From Mycobacterium adipatum (lineage in GTDB: Bacteria; Actinomycetota; Actinomycetes; Mycobacteriales; Mycobacteriaceae): a DNA stretch of 64,000 bases. Below, piece by piece: positions 32,106 through 41,618 of this stretch. The DNA is taken from assembly GCF_001644575.1 (NCBI RefSeq), contig NZ_CP015596.1:3720001-3784000 (forward strand), read 5' to 3'. Under the pieces are notes generated by a model that was given only the letters and a program-made list of their open reading frames with translations, ran no database searches and was not told the DNA's origin. How positions within the stretch are numbered: position 1 is the stretch's first letter; each line of letters starts with the position of its first letter. Made by a program: the position numbers and the translations under genes.

Positions 32106-33527
32106 TCAGCCTACTTTCAGCGCCGCGGCGAACATCGCGTCGGTGCCGTGCAGGTGCGGCCACAGCTGCACGTACGGCCCGGCACCGAGCTGATCCACAC
32201 CGGGGAAGAACTCCCGGGTGTCCAGCGCCGTCACCGGTTGCCTGCGCAACGCGTCGGCCACCACACCCACGGTCTCGGCCAGGTGCGGCGAGCATGTCGC
32301 GTACAGCACCACACCACCCGGACGGGTCAGCGCGATGGCCGCGGCCAGCAGCTCGCGCTGCAGCTTGACCAGCGTCGGCACGTCACCGGGCTGACGACGC
32401 CAGCGCGCTTCCGGCCTGCGCCGCAGGGCGCCCAAACCGGTGCACGGCGCGTCGACGAGTACCCGGTCGAAACCGGGCTCCAGGCCGGACGCCCGCCCGT
32501 CCACCCGCACCACATCCACGGGCAGACCCACGGTGTTCTGCACCACGAAATCGGCCCGGTGCTCGGCCGGCTCCACCGCCGTGACACGGGCATCCCCGGC
32601 CAGCGCCGCGATCAGGGCGGTCTTACCGCCCGGCCCCGAGCACAGGTCCAGCCAGCGGCCGTGGTCGGGGCCGTCCACGGTTGCCAGGGTCACGGCGCGG
32701 GCCACCAGCTGCGACCCTTCGTCCTGCACCAGTGCGGTCCCCTCGCGCACCGCGGCCAGATCACCGGGATCCCCGCCGGGCAGATACACCGCGTACGGCG
32801 AGTACCGGCCGACGGTGCCCGCAACCTGGGCAGCCAGATCGGTGGCCGTCAGCACCCCGGGCCGGGCCGCCAGATGAACCACCGGACGGGCATCATCGCT
32901 GGCGAGCAGCGCACCCAGCTCACCGGCGCGGGCACCGAGCGCATCGACGAACGCCTGAGCGATCCAGCGTGGATGAGCGTGCACGAACGCGGCGTGCCCG
33001 ACCGGATCGGTCGCCTGCGCCGGTGCGAGCTCGGCGACCCAGGCCTGCTCGTCCTGGCCGGCAATCTTGCGCAGCACCCCGTTGACGAAACCGGCTCGTA
33101 CCGAGTCGAATTCGATTCCGGCCTGTTCCACCGTGGTGTCCACGGCGGCGTGCGCATCCACCCTGGTGCGCAGCAACTGGTAGGCCCCGAGGCGCAGCAG
33201 GTCCAGCAGCACCGAATCGATCTGGTCGACCGGTCGACCGGCGGCCGAACTGATCACCGCGTCCAGCAGACCCCGGGTGCGGCAGGTGCCGTAGGCGAGT
33301 TCGGTGGCGAAGGCGGCGTCCAGACCCGTGATGCCCCGTTCGCGCAGCAACACCGGCAGCGTGAGGTTGGCGTAGGCATCGCGCTCACTCACCGCGCGCA
33401 GCACATCGAAGGCGGCGCGCCGCGCCGGGTCCAGCGGCTTGCGTGCCGGCCCCTTGCGCTGGGGTGCCCGATTGGCGTGTTGTCGCGGCGGACGACCACC
33501 ACGCCCCGATGACGCCGGCCGATTCAC
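32106..33527 (-). CDS. rsmB: 16S rRNA m5C967 methyltransferase RsmB-like (Fmu/Sun)
   Basis: 473 residues. An Arg/Lys-rich N-terminus is followed by a NusB-like RNA-binding domain ([20 protein letters not shown]) and a Rossmann methyltransferase domain with [17 protein letters not shown] (SAM binding), [19 protein letters not shown] and VLYATCSPH, which carry the two catalytic Cys of m5C enzymes. The start is a GTG overlapping the fmt stop (GTGA). Confidence 0.93.
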   Translation of the reverse strand: MNRPASSGRGGRPPRQHANRAPQRKGPARKPLDPARRAAFDVLRAVSERDAYANLTLPVLLRERGITGLDAAFATELAYGTCRTRGLLDAVISSAAGRPVDQIDSVLLDLLRLGAYQLLRTRVDAHAAVDTTVEQAGIEFDSVRAGFVNGVLRKIAGQDEQAWVAELAPAQATDPVGHAAFVHAHPRWIAQAFVDALGARAGELGALLASDDARPVVHLAARPGVLTATDLAAQVAGTVGRYSPYAVYLPGGDPGDLAAVREGTALVQDEGSQLVARAVTLATVDGPDHGRWLDLCSGPGGKTALIAALAGDARVTAVEPAEHRADFVVQNTVGLPVDVVRVDGRASGLEPGFDRVLVDAPCTGLGALRRRPEARWRRQPGDVPTLVKLQRELLAAAIALTRPGGVVLYATCSPHLAETVGVVADALRRQPVTALDTREFFPGVDQLGAGPYVQLWPHLHGTDAMFAAALKVG

Positions 33528-34450
33528 AGCGCCCGCACCGATGCGTCCAGACGTGCGCCGCGGGCCCAGTCGGCGGCGTTCATCGGCTTCTTCCCCGGGG
33601 GTTGCACCCAACCCAACGCCACCGCATGCGAACCGGTGCCCACCCACACGTCGCGGCGGCCCACCTCGAGTGCACCGGCGGCCAGGACCACCGAGTCATC
33701 CGGGCGCACCGGTCCGACCTTGACCCGCACATCGCCGATCGTCGTCCAGGCACCGGGGTTCGGGGTGACCGCCCGGATCCGGCGGTCGACCGCGTGGGCC
33801 GGGAGTTCCCAGCGCACCCGCGCCTCCTCGACGGTGATCTTGGGCGCGAAGGTGATCCCCTCGCTCGGTTGGCGCACCGGGGTCACCGATCCGTCGGCGA
33901 TACCGTCCATGGTGGCCTCCAGCAGTTCGGCACCCGAAACAGAAAGGCGCTCAAGCAAATCCCCCGCGGTGTCGGTGGGCCGCACGGTTTCGGTGACGAC
34001 ACCGTAGACGGGTCCGGAGTCCAGATCCAGTTCTATCCGGAACGTGGTGGCACCGGTCACCTCGTCGCCGGCGGCGATGGCGGCCTGCACCGGCGCGGCC
34101 CCGCGCCAGGCGGGTAACAGCGAGAAATGCAGGTTCACCCAGCCGTGGCTGGGAACGGCCAGCAGGTCCGCACGCAGCAGCGCGCCGTAGGCGACCACGG
34201 CACAGGCGTCGGGCGCCAGGGCGGCCAACTCGGCCACGAACTCCGCGGTGTTCGGCCGCTGCGGTTTGAGCACCGGGATGCCGTGCTCGGCGGCCAGCTG
34301 GGCGACCGGGGACGGTGCGGGTGTGCCGCGCCGGCCGGCCGCGGCGTCCGGCCGGGTCAGCACCGCGATGACGTCATGGTTCTCGGATGCGATCAGCCTG
34401 CGCAGCGAGGGCAGCGCAGGCTCTGGGGTACCGGCAAAGACGAGACGCAC
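33524..34450 (-). CDS. fmt: Methionyl-tRNA formyltransferase
   Basis: Formylates initiator Met-tRNA using 10-formyltetrahydrofolate. The 308 residues include [34 protein letters not shown] with the catalytic Asn-His region, and [15 protein letters not shown]. The start is GTG. It forms a translation-related pair with rsmB. Confidence 0.97.
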   Translation of the reverse strand: MRLVFAGTPEPALPSLRRLIASENHDVIAVLTRPDAAAGRRGTPAPSPVAQLAAEHGIPVLKPQRPNTAEFVAELAALAPDACAVVAYGALLRADLLAVPSHGWVNLHFSLLPAWRGAAPVQAAIAAGDEVTGATTFRIELDLDSGPVYGVVTETVRPTDTAGDLLERLSVSGAELLEATMDGIADGSVTPVRQPSEGITFAPKITVEEARVRWELPAHAVDRRIRAVTPNPGAWTTIGDVRVKVGPVRPDDSVVLAAGALEVGRRDVWVGTGSHAVALGWVQPPGKKPMNAADWARGARLDASVRAL

Positions 34451-34459
34451 CGAGACAGT

Positions 34460-35002
34460 CTAGGGAAGGCGCGGGGTCTGATAGAACTCGCGCTCGGTCA
34501 CCCCGGCGATCGGGGCCACGAACATCCACGGCATCGTGGTGATCAACCGGTTCACCCCGGCCACCGCGTCGTTGTAGTACTGCCGGGCGAAGGCCAGCTT
34601 GTTCTCGGTGTCGGTGAGGTTCTGCTGCAGGTTCAAGAAATTGTTCGACGAGTTGAGCTGCGGGTAACTCTGGCCGAGGGCCAGCAGCCGGCCGAGCGCG
34701 CTGTCCAGTTCGCCCTCGGCGGCGCTGCGGCGGGCCACCGATTGGCCTCCGGTGGCCGCATCGAGCGCCGCCCGGGCATCGGTGACGTGATCGAGGATCG
34801 CCTTTTCATGGGTGGCGAACGAGCCGACCGTGTGCACCAGGCTCGGGATCAGCGCCGCCCGGCGGGTGAGTTCCACGTCGATACCGGAGAGCGCCTCGGC
34901 CACCCGCACGTCGGCCGTCTTGAGCTTGTTGTAGCCGACCACCAGCCCGATCAGCACCGCCACCGCGATCGCCAACACCACAATCAGCAAGAACCTCACC
35001 AT
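34460..35002 (-). CDS. LemA family protein
   Basis: 180 residues: an N-terminal membrane segment (about 3-24, RFLLIVVLAIAVAVLIGLVV) then the LemA helical domain (YNKLKTADVRVAEALSGIDVELTRRAALIPSLV; FARQYYNDAVAGVNRLI). LemA proteins are membrane-anchored four-helix proteins of unclear role, commonly paired with a DUF2207 protein as here, which it overlaps by 7 bp. Confidence 0.92.
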   Translation of the reverse strand: MVRFLLIVVLAIAVAVLIGLVVGYNKLKTADVRVAEALSGIDVELTRRAALIPSLVHTVGSFATHEKAILDHVTDARAALDAATGGQSVARRSAAEGELDSALGRLLALGQSYPQLNSSNNFLNLQQNLTDTENKLAFARQYYNDAVAGVNRLITTMPWMFVAPIAGVTEREFYQTPRLP

Positions 35003-36804
35003 GATCCGCCTCCACCTCCTCCGCCGCCACCACCGCCACCGCCGCCGCTGCTGCTACTGCCGCCACCGCTGGAGGACGAGGCCTGCGAGGCGGTGTAGGC
35101 ACCGATCGACGAGGACAGTGCCGAGTCGAAACTGTCGAACGCCGACCCGCCGGACCCCCCGGACAGGCCCCACGAGCTACTCGACGACGAGTGGTACCAG
35201 TCGGGTTGCGGTGCCACGGCCCCGGTGACCTCGCGGTATTTCTGCGCCCACAGCGCCGCGCTGCCCGCGGCCACCGCGAACGGCACATAAGCCGCGTAGA
35301 GGTCCTTGCGGGCCCCGAAATCAAAGCGGGCCTCGGCCGAGTCGGTGGCCAGCACGCGGTGGAATCCACCGGCCCGCGACCACAATTCGCGCCCGGACGC
35401 GGTGCGCCGGGACCCGACTCCGTCGCGCCAGGACACGGTGGACAACAAGAAGAACACCGCGAACGGCAGCGCCCACAGGGTGATCGGGAATCCCCACCGG
35501 AAGAACCCGCACACCATCAGGATCGCCGCGACGGCATTGGCCGCGCGCAACCACAGCTCCTTGCGGCGTTTGACCATCAGTCCCTCGTCGAGGGCCCACT
35601 TCTGCACGGCGGCAGCCATATCGCTCTTGGCCTTGGTCAGCTTCTTGCCCGAGGTGGCGGATTTGCGGGCCTTGAACTCGGCACCGGGGCCGATCACCTT
35701 CAGCGCCGAACCGACCGCGACGCCGACCGGGTCGATATCGGCCCAAGCGCCGGGCGCCGCGGTGCCGGTGACGTTCCAGCTGTCCTTGCTGACCTGGCGC
35801 AGGTCCACGAGGTTGCGTTCGGCCAAGTGGAAGAGCGTCGCCGTCAGGCCGCTCTTGGGCACCGATTCGGTGCGGATGTACTCGGTCTGCACCGGCCCCA
35901 GGCCCGTCGGCGGCGCGTACTGGATCGGGAATCCCGGTGACGTCTCGACGGTGCTGCGCGACCACAAGACGGCGCCCAGGCCGGCGAGCAGGGCCAGCCC
36001 GGCAAGCACCGCCACCCGGGTGGTGGACTGCCCCAGCACCCGGTCCCAGTGGTAGGTCCACGGCAGTTCGGCGCGCGCCGGGGTGGGCATGTCCACACCG
36101 GCACGCAGGGTGACCGGGGTGTGCGGCGCCAGTCCGTGTGCACCGAGGCGCACCGTGTTGCCGTCGACGGTGAGGTCATCGCAGGCGGTGCCGCGGCCCG
36201 AGCCGACCGAGCACTGGGCGCCGGTGACAGGTTTCGGCAGCGTCACGGTGATGTCGACGTTGTCGATCTCGTTGTTCCACGCCGGTGCGATCACGTTCCA
36301 GAAGAACACCGTCGGCGTGTCCATATCACCGGTGGCGTCCGCGAATTGCTTTCCGGCGCCGGCCGTCGCCGGGTCGAGGACCCCGGCGATGGTGTAGCGG
36401 ATCTCGTAGACGTGCGGGCCGGGGTCCAGGGTGTAGTCGGGGCTGCCGATCTTGGCCACCCGGAACCGTTCCCGACCCTCCCACAGCAGTTGGTAGGGCA
36501 CGGGTGCGCCGTCGAGCAGGATCGAGTCGATCTCGGGCACCTGCCGCACCTTGGCGTTGTTCTGGTTGGTCACGTCCCAGTATCGGAAGATGCCGTGCCG
36601 ACCCGACGGGAACTGCCCGGTGATCGTTTCGACGGCGGCCAGCTCGCCGCCGGCGTCGACCGTGTAGTGGGCCGCGTAGTCGGTGATGGTCACCGGATCG
36701 GCGACATCCCCGCCGCCGCTGGGGGTCGCGCTGAACACCACCGGCCACAGCAGACCAAACGCGATGAGCACCAACGGGATCAACAGCTTGAACAGCCGTC
36801 CCAT
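34996..36804 (-). CDS. DUF2207 domain membrane protein
   Basis: 602 residues. An N-terminal signal or anchor (LFKLLIPLVLIAFGLLWPVVF), an extracytoplasmic DUF2207 beta domain (ITDYAAHYTVDAGGELAAVETI, GRHGIFRYW), one membrane segment near residue 245, two more near 430-470, and a C-terminal tail of Ser and Gly runs ending in a long poly-Gly stretch. GGAGG lies 5 bases before the ATG, which decides the start against a much longer open frame that reads through priA. Function unknown; pairing with lemA is typical. Confidence 0.88.
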   Translation of the reverse strand: MGRLFKLLIPLVLIAFGLLWPVVFSATPSGGGDVADPVTITDYAAHYTVDAGGELAAVETITGQFPSGRHGIFRYWDVTNQNNAKVRQVPEIDSILLDGAPVPYQLLWEGRERFRVAKIGSPDYTLDPGPHVYEIRYTIAGVLDPATAGAGKQFADATGDMDTPTVFFWNVIAPAWNNEIDNVDITVTLPKPVTGAQCSVGSGRGTACDDLTVDGNTVRLGAHGLAPHTPVTLRAGVDMPTPARAELPWTYHWDRVLGQSTTRVAVLAGLALLAGLGAVLWSRSTVETSPGFPIQYAPPTGLGPVQTEYIRTESVPKSGLTATLFHLAERNLVDLRQVSKDSWNVTGTAAPGAWADIDPVGVAVGSALKVIGPGAEFKARKSATSGKKLTKAKSDMAAAVQKWALDEGLMVKRRKELWLRAANAVAAILMVCGFFRWGFPITLWALPFAVFFLLSTVSWRDGVGSRRTASGRELWSRAGGFHRVLATDSAEARFDFGARKDLYAAYVPFAVAAGSAALWAQKYREVTGAVAPQPDWYHSSSSSSWGLSGGSGGSAFDSFDSALSSSIGAYTASQASSSSGGGSSSSGGGGGGGGGGGGGGSW

Positions 36805-36830
36805 ACCCACCTCCACGCCCGAGTCGCTGC

Positions 36831-38834
36831 TTACCCTATGTGCAACGGGTCCATTTGCACACGAACCGGTTGCTGATCGTGGCGGGCGCTCAGCCCGTTG
36901 ACCGCGCGGCGCAACGCCGCGGCGAGGTCCAGTCCACCGGCGCGCGGCACCCGCACCAGCATCCGGGCCAGCGGGCTGTCCACCGCGATACCGGGCGGTC
37001 GACGGGCGCCGGGCGGCAGATCCACCGGCCCCAGCGATTCGGCCTCGGGGGGCAACTCGGCGAAGTCCAGCAGCGCGTTGACCGCCTCGGGCACCCCGTC
37101 GAGCACCGCGAGATGGACCGCCGGTGGCAGCGCCACCTCGGCGCGGGCGTTGAGTTCGGATTCGGCGTGGCCGACCGGGTCCCAGCGGATCAACGACTGC
37201 ACGGTCGGAATCGCCGACTCGGCGATCACCGCCACCGAGCCGCCGTCGGCGCGGCTGCGCACCAGGGCCGCCGCAGCCATCCACCGGCGCAACGTGTCCT
37301 CGGCCGCCCGGAGATCCTGGCGCCCCAGCAGCGCCCAGCTGTCCAGCAGCAGCGCGGCGCCGTAGCCGCCCTCGGCCACCGGTTCGGCGCCCGGGGTGGC
37401 GACCACGACGGCGGGTTTCGGGCCCACCCTTGCGAGCACCGACTCCCCGCCGGAGGTGACGACACTGGCACCCGGCAGCGCCCGACCGAGTTCCTCGGCG
37501 GTCCGCCGCGCGCCGACCACCACGGCGCGCACCGCATCCGATCCGCAACTCACACAACGCAACGACAGCTCGGCGCGGGCGCACCAGCGGCACACCGCGC
37601 CCTGGGTGTCCCGGTCCGGCAACGACAGCGGCCCGGTGCAGTGTCGACACCGCGCCACGGTGCGGCAGCGGGCGCAGGCAAGTGCCGGCACGTAGCCGCG
37701 CCGCGGCACCTGCACCAGCACCGGGTGCCCGGCCGCCAGCGCAGCGCGGGCGGTGCGCAGCGCCATCGACGGCAGTCGGGCGGTGTGGGCCGCCGGGTCG
37801 CGTTCCTGGTCGAAAGCGTTGTCGTCCAAGGCCACCACCCGTGGTGCGTGGGTACGCACCACCGGCCGGGCCGCGACGAGATCGTGGGCCCACCGACTGC
37901 GCACCAGGGCGTGCGCCTCGGCGGTCCTGGCGTACCCGCCGATGATTGCGGCACAACGCAGTTGGTGCGCCCGCAGCATGGCCACCTCACGGGCGTGCGG
38001 GTAGGGCGCCCGCGGTTCGGCCAGGTTGTCGTCGCCGTCGTCCCAGACGACGACCAGCCCGAGGTCGGCAATGGGCGCGAACACCGCGCTGCGGGTGCCG
38101 ATGACCAGCCGGGCCTGGCCGCGCAGCACCGCCAGCCAGCGCCGGTAACGCTGCGAGGGACCCAGCCCGGCCGACAGTGCCACCACACGTGATTCGTCCA
38201 CACAACCCACCGCCGCCGCGTGCACGGCGTCGACGTCCCGCTGGTCCGGCACCACGATCAGGGCGCCGCGCCCGGCGTGCACGGTGGCCGCGGCGGCCTC
38301 GGCGAGCCGCAGCGCCCAGTGTTCCCCCGGTAGGGCCTGCCACACGGCGCGCGCGGCCCGGCCCTCCCGGATCGCGGCCAGGAACTGTTCACCGCGCCCG
38401 TACCGTGCCCAGCCGGACTCGTCGACCGGCTGGGGCGTCAGCGGCGCCAGCTCGGGCTGCGGTTTCTTCTCGACACCGGCGTGCCGCGGCGGGATGGCCA
38501 GCCGCAGCACGTCGGGTCGCGTACCGACATAGCGTGCGGCGACCGCGTCGGCGAGCCTGCGGATATCCGGGGTCAGCACCGGCTCGGCGGAGATCACCCG
38601 GTCCAGCCAGCCGAGCTTTCCCGAATGGTCGGTGTCCGAACGTCTTTCCAGGACGAAGGCGTCCACCAGCCGGCCGTGGAAACGCACCCGCACCCGCACT
38701 CCCGGCTGGGCGTCGTCGGACTGATCGGCCGCGACGAGGTAGTCGAACTCGCGGTCCAGGTGCGGCACCGACAACATCGGCAGCACCCGGGCGATCGGCT
38801 CGTGTTCGGCGGCGCGGCGGGTCTGGGTCACCAC
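36831..38834 (-). CDS. priA: Probable replication restart protein PriA (actinobacterial type)
   Basis: 667 residues. The N-terminal 3'-DNA-binding domain (LPHLDREFDYLV-like start, RVRVRFHGRLVDAFVLER) and the zinc-binding Cys pairs (CARCRTVARCRHC, CRWCARAELSLRCVSC) are conserved. The helicase core is degenerate: the Walker A site has become PGEHWALRLAEA and the DEEH box VVWDDGDDN. Loss of helicase motifs is characteristic of actinobacterial PriA, so this is not a pseudogene. It probably acts by DNA structure recognition and primosome assembly. Start GTG. Confidence 0.9.
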   Translation of the reverse strand: MVTQTRRAAEHEPIARVLPMLSVPHLDREFDYLVAADQSDDAQPGVRVRVRFHGRLVDAFVLERRSDTDHSGKLGWLDRVISAEPVLTPDIRRLADAVAARYVGTRPDVLRLAIPPRHAGVEKKPQPELAPLTPQPVDESGWARYGRGEQFLAAIREGRAARAVWQALPGEHWALRLAEAAAATVHAGRGALIVVPDQRDVDAVHAAAVGCVDESRVVALSAGLGPSQRYRRWLAVLRGQARLVIGTRSAVFAPIADLGLVVVWDDGDDNLAEPRAPYPHAREVAMLRAHQLRCAAIIGGYARTAEAHALVRSRWAHDLVAARPVVRTHAPRVVALDDNAFDQERDPAAHTARLPSMALRTARAALAAGHPVLVQVPRRGYVPALACARCRTVARCRHCTGPLSLPDRDTQGAVCRWCARAELSLRCVSCGSDAVRAVVVGARRTAEELGRALPGASVVTSGGESVLARVGPKPAVVVATPGAEPVAEGGYGAALLLDSWALLGRQDLRAAEDTLRRWMAAAALVRSRADGGSVAVIAESAIPTVQSLIRWDPVGHAESELNARAEVALPPAVHLAVLDGVPEAVNALLDFAELPPEAESLGPVDLPPGARRPPGIAVDSPLARMLVRVPRAGGLDLAAALRRAVNGLSARHDQQPVRVQMDPLHIG

Positions 38835-38841
38835 TGGGCCA

Positions 38842-39546
38842 CTAGTCGCGCGCCGCGCGGCCGAAGAAGAATCCGGCGGTGATCAGGAACAGCGATGCCG
38901 CATAGGCCCACCAGATGGGCACCGCCAGAGCCTCCGACCCGAGCACGAACTTGCTGATGCCGATCATCGAATCCGAGACCGCGAAACACACCGCGCCCAG
39001 CGCCGTCCAGGGCGTCGGCAGCGCGGCCAACAGCGCCGCACACACCATCGCGGCGAGCACCGCCATGTAGACGGTGACCGGCACCACCATGCCCTGCTCC
39101 AGCAGCGCCGGCCAGAACCACACCAGCATCGCCACGCAGGCCAGCACCACGACGGCCGCCGCGACCAGCCGCGGGGTGCGCCGGACGACCAGCGGGACCA
39201 GCGCGGCCAGGAAGCACAGGTGCGCGATCAGAAACGATGCCAGGCCCAGCACGAAGGACGGCTCCCACCAGGGCATCGCCAGCAGGTAGTCGCCGGCCGC
39301 GGACCCGAGCAGCGCGGCGATCAGCCAGCGGCGCTCGCGGACCACCGGGTGCCGCAGCGCGGCCACCGCCAGCAGCACCGCCGCCGCCGCCTTCACCGCG
39401 GGCTGCAGGGCGAACTGCCCGGTGAGCTCGGCGCCGGCGGGCACGCGCAGCGCGACGGTGATCAGGAAGATGCCGTACCCGGCGCCGGTGACGACCGCCA
39501 GCACCCAGCACAGCCGCGTCCACCGCGCTGCGTACGGTGAACCCAT
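38842..39546 (-). CDS. YhhN family membrane protein (lysoplasmalogenase-like)
   Basis: 234 residues with about eight hydrophobic segments. GSAAGDYLLAMPW and FAVSDSMIGISKFVL carry the paired conserved Asp residues of the YhhN/TMEM86 family, whose animal members hydrolyse lysoplasmalogen. Rv1401 occupies the same position in M. tuberculosis. The chosen ATG (MGSPYAARW) shares bases with the divergent lipase start codon; a slightly later start cannot be excluded. Confidence 0.85.
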   Translation of the reverse strand: MGSPYAARWTRLCWVLAVVTGAGYGIFLITVALRVPAGAELTGQFALQPAVKAAAAVLLAVAALRHPVVRERRWLIAALLGSAAGDYLLAMPWWEPSFVLGLASFLIAHLCFLAALVPLVVRRTPRLVAAAVVVLACVAMLVWFWPALLEQGMVVPVTVYMAVLAAMVCAALLAALPTPWTALGAVCFAVSDSMIGISKFVLGSEALAVPIWWAYAASLFLITAGFFFGRAARD

Positions 39547-40474
39547 GCCTGATTCCGGTACCGACAGACCCGCCTTGGACGCCATCCTGGAGAAGGTACT
39601 GGAAGCGGTGCCGTTCCAACTCACGATGGACGGCGGCCCCGATGCCGCGCGGGAACGGTTCCGCGCACTACCGCGCCGCGAGGTGCACCCCGAGCTGCGC
39701 GCCGAGGACCGCATCGTCGAGGGCGTGCCGGTGCGGATCTACTGGCCCCCGGAATCGTCGCAGACACCGCCGGTGCTGCTGTTCTTCCACGGCGGCGGGT
39801 GGGTCGTCGGCGACCTGGACAGCTATGACGGCACCGCCCGTGCGCACGCGGCCGGCGTGGGTGCGGTCGTGGTGTCGGTGGACTACCGGCTGGCCCCCGA
39901 GCACCCCTACCCGGCCGCCGTCGAGGACGTCTGGGCGGTGACCCGGTGGGTGGCCGCGCACGCCGCCGAGTTGGGCGCCGACCCCGCCCGCATCGCGGTG
40001 GCCGGGGACTCCGCCGGCGGCAACCTGGCCGCCGTGGTGGCGCTGCTGGCCCGCGATGCCGGAGTCCGGTTGCGAGCGCAGCTGCTGTGGTATCCGGCGA
40101 CCACCTGGGACACCAGCCTGGCGTCGTTCACCGAGAACGCCGACGCACCCATCCTGGGGCGACGCGCGGTCGGCAGCTTCTCCACGTTGTACGCCGCAGA
40201 CATCGATCTGAGCGATCCGCCCGCCACGTTGGTGCCGGCGCGCGCCGCCACGCTGGCCGGTGTGGCGCCGGCCTATATCGCGGTGGCCGGTTATGACCCG
40301 CTGCGGGACGACGGCATCCGCTACGCCGAGCTGCTGGCCGCCGACGGGGTGCCCGCACAGGTCCACAATGCCGACACGCTGGTGCACGGCTATCTGGGCT
40401 ACTACGGTGTGGTGCCGGCCGCCACCGAGGCTGCCGATCTCGCCCTTGCCGCGTTGCGGGGCGCGTTAGCCTGA
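39545..40474 (+). CDS. lipI: Alpha/beta hydrolase fold-3 esterase (LipI-like)
   Basis: 309-residue hormone-sensitive-lipase-type carboxylesterase. LLFFHGGGWVVGDLD is the HGGG oxyanion-hole motif and VAGDSAGGNLAAV the nucleophile elbow GDSAG; the acid/His pair lies in YDPLRDDG and LVHGYLG near the C-terminus. It forms a tandem with a close paralogue 3 bp downstream, corresponding by position to lipI-lipH (Rv1400c-Rv1399c). No signal peptide. Confidence 0.9.
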   Translation: MPDSGTDRPALDAILEKVLEAVPFQLTMDGGPDAARERFRALPRREVHPELRAEDRIVEGVPVRIYWPPESSQTPPVLLFFHGGGWVVGDLDSYDGTARAHAAGVGAVVVSVDYRLAPEHPYPAAVEDVWAVTRWVAAHAAELGADPARIAVAGDSAGGNLAAVVALLARDAGVRLRAQLLWYPATTWDTSLASFTENADAPILGRRAVGSFSTLYAADIDLSDPPATLVPARAATLAGVAPAYIAVAGYDPLRDDGIRYAELLAADGVPAQVHNADTLVHGYLGYYGVVPAATEAADLALAALRGALA

Positions 40475-40477
40475 GCC

Positions 40478-41455
40478 ATGGCTGCTTCCCCACCGCCCTC
40501 GGATGACACCCGCCGCGGCGTCGATCCCAACCTCAAGGCACTGCTGGATGCCGTGCCGCTGGAGTTCACCATCGCCGACGGCGTCGAGGTGGCCCGCGAG
40601 AAGCTGCGCGCGGTGAAGCCGCCGGCGGACATGCTGCCGCAGCTGCGGATCGAGGAACGCACCGTCGGGTACGGCGACCTCACCGATATCCCGGTGCGCA
40701 TCTACTGGCCGCCGATCGAGCAGCACGACAACCTCCCGGTGCTCGTGTACTACCACGGCGGCGGCTGGGCGATCGGCGATCTGGACACCCATGACCATGT
40801 GGCGCGCGCACATTCGGTGGGCGCCGAGGCCATCGTGGTGTCGGTGGACTACCGGCTCGCCCCCGAACACCCTTACCCCGCCGGCGTCGAAGATGCGTGG
40901 GCGGCGCTGCGCTGGGTGGCAGAGCACGCCGCCGAACTGGGCGGTGACCCGACACGCCTTGCGGTGGCCGGCGATTCGGCCGGCGGCAATCTGTCGGCGG
41001 TGATGGCGCTGCGCGCCCGCGACGCCGGCGGACCTGCGCTGGTGTTCCAGTTGCTGTGGTATCCGGTGGCGGTCGGGGACATGACCGCGCCGTCCTTCAT
41101 CGAAAACGCCGACGCCTACATTCTCAACCAGGACGTCACCGCGGCCTTCTTGACCTGGTATCTGCCCGGGGTGGACCTCAGCGATCCGGCATCGCTGCCC
41201 ACCGATGTGGCACCGGCCAACGCCGAATCCCTGCGCGGTCTGCCGCCGGCGTTCATCGGCACCGCCGAGCACGACCCCCTGCGCGACGACGGTGGCAAGT
41301 ACGCCGAGCTGCTCACCGCGGCCGGAGTTGCGGTGCAGCACAGCAACGAACCGACCATGGTGCACGGCTACGTCAGCCTCGCGCTGGTCTCCCCCGCGGC
41401 GACCGAGGCCACCGCGCGCGGGATCGCCGCCCTGCGAGCCGCACTGCACGGGTAG
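40478..41455 (+). CDS. lipH: Alpha/beta hydrolase fold-3 esterase (LipH-like)
   Basis: 325 residues, paralogue of the preceding gene. YYHGGGWAIGDLDTHD (oxyanion hole), VAGDSAGGNLSAV (Ser nucleophile), EHDPLRDDGGKYAELL (Asp) and MVHGYVSLAL (His) make a complete catalytic triad. The N-terminus VDPNLKALLDAVPLEFTI is typical of mycobacterial LipH. It is probably co-transcribed with the lipI-like gene. Confidence 0.9.
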   Translation: MAASPPPSDDTRRGVDPNLKALLDAVPLEFTIADGVEVAREKLRAVKPPADMLPQLRIEERTVGYGDLTDIPVRIYWPPIEQHDNLPVLVYYHGGGWAIGDLDTHDHVARAHSVGAEAIVVSVDYRLAPEHPYPAGVEDAWAALRWVAEHAAELGGDPTRLAVAGDSAGGNLSAVMALRARDAGGPALVFQLLWYPVAVGDMTAPSFIENADAYILNQDVTAAFLTWYLPGVDLSDPASLPTDVAPANAESLRGLPPAFIGTAEHDPLRDDGGKYAELLTAAGVAVQHSNEPTMVHGYVSLALVSPAATEATARGIAALRAALHG

Positions 41456-41544
41456 CCATCCCACGCCTTGATGAACTCATGGTGAACAGTAAACCAACTG
41501 TCCCAGAGGACAATTCGGAAGGATGTGGCTCAGCACACGCAAAC

Positions 41545-41564
41545 TGCAGGACTTTGGACCCTAG
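41545..41564 (+). promoter_or_regulatory. DosR-box-like sequence upstream of the pyruvate-kinase-like gene
   Basis: The 20 bp agrees with the DosR/DevR consensus TTSGGGACTWWAGTCCCSAA at 14 positions, with GGACTTT in the left half and CCC at the right place; the right half reads GACC rather than GTCC. It ends about 54 bp before the GTG. A second inverted repeat, TGTCC-N4-GGACA, lies at 41499-41512 in the opposite orientation. Confidence 0.4.
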
Positions 41565-41618
41565 CTTCGGCCGGCCCTCGCGGAGCACGATTGCACCGCC
41601 GCCGACGAAGGAGACCCC

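Noticed and set aside
34996..37956. A 986-residue start for the DUF2207 gene
   Set aside because: The extra 384 residues lie within priA in another frame and are Arg/Gly-rich. The ATG at 36804 has a strong GGAGG and begins a proper signal peptide.
36831..38834. priA as a pseudogene because helicase motifs are missing
   Set aside because: The frame is intact, the zinc Cys are kept, and loss of these motifs is normal in actinobacterial PriA.
41499..41512. A second DosR box
   Set aside because: The half-sites (TGTCC then GGACA) run in the opposite order to the DosR consensus, so it is only an unassigned inverted repeat.
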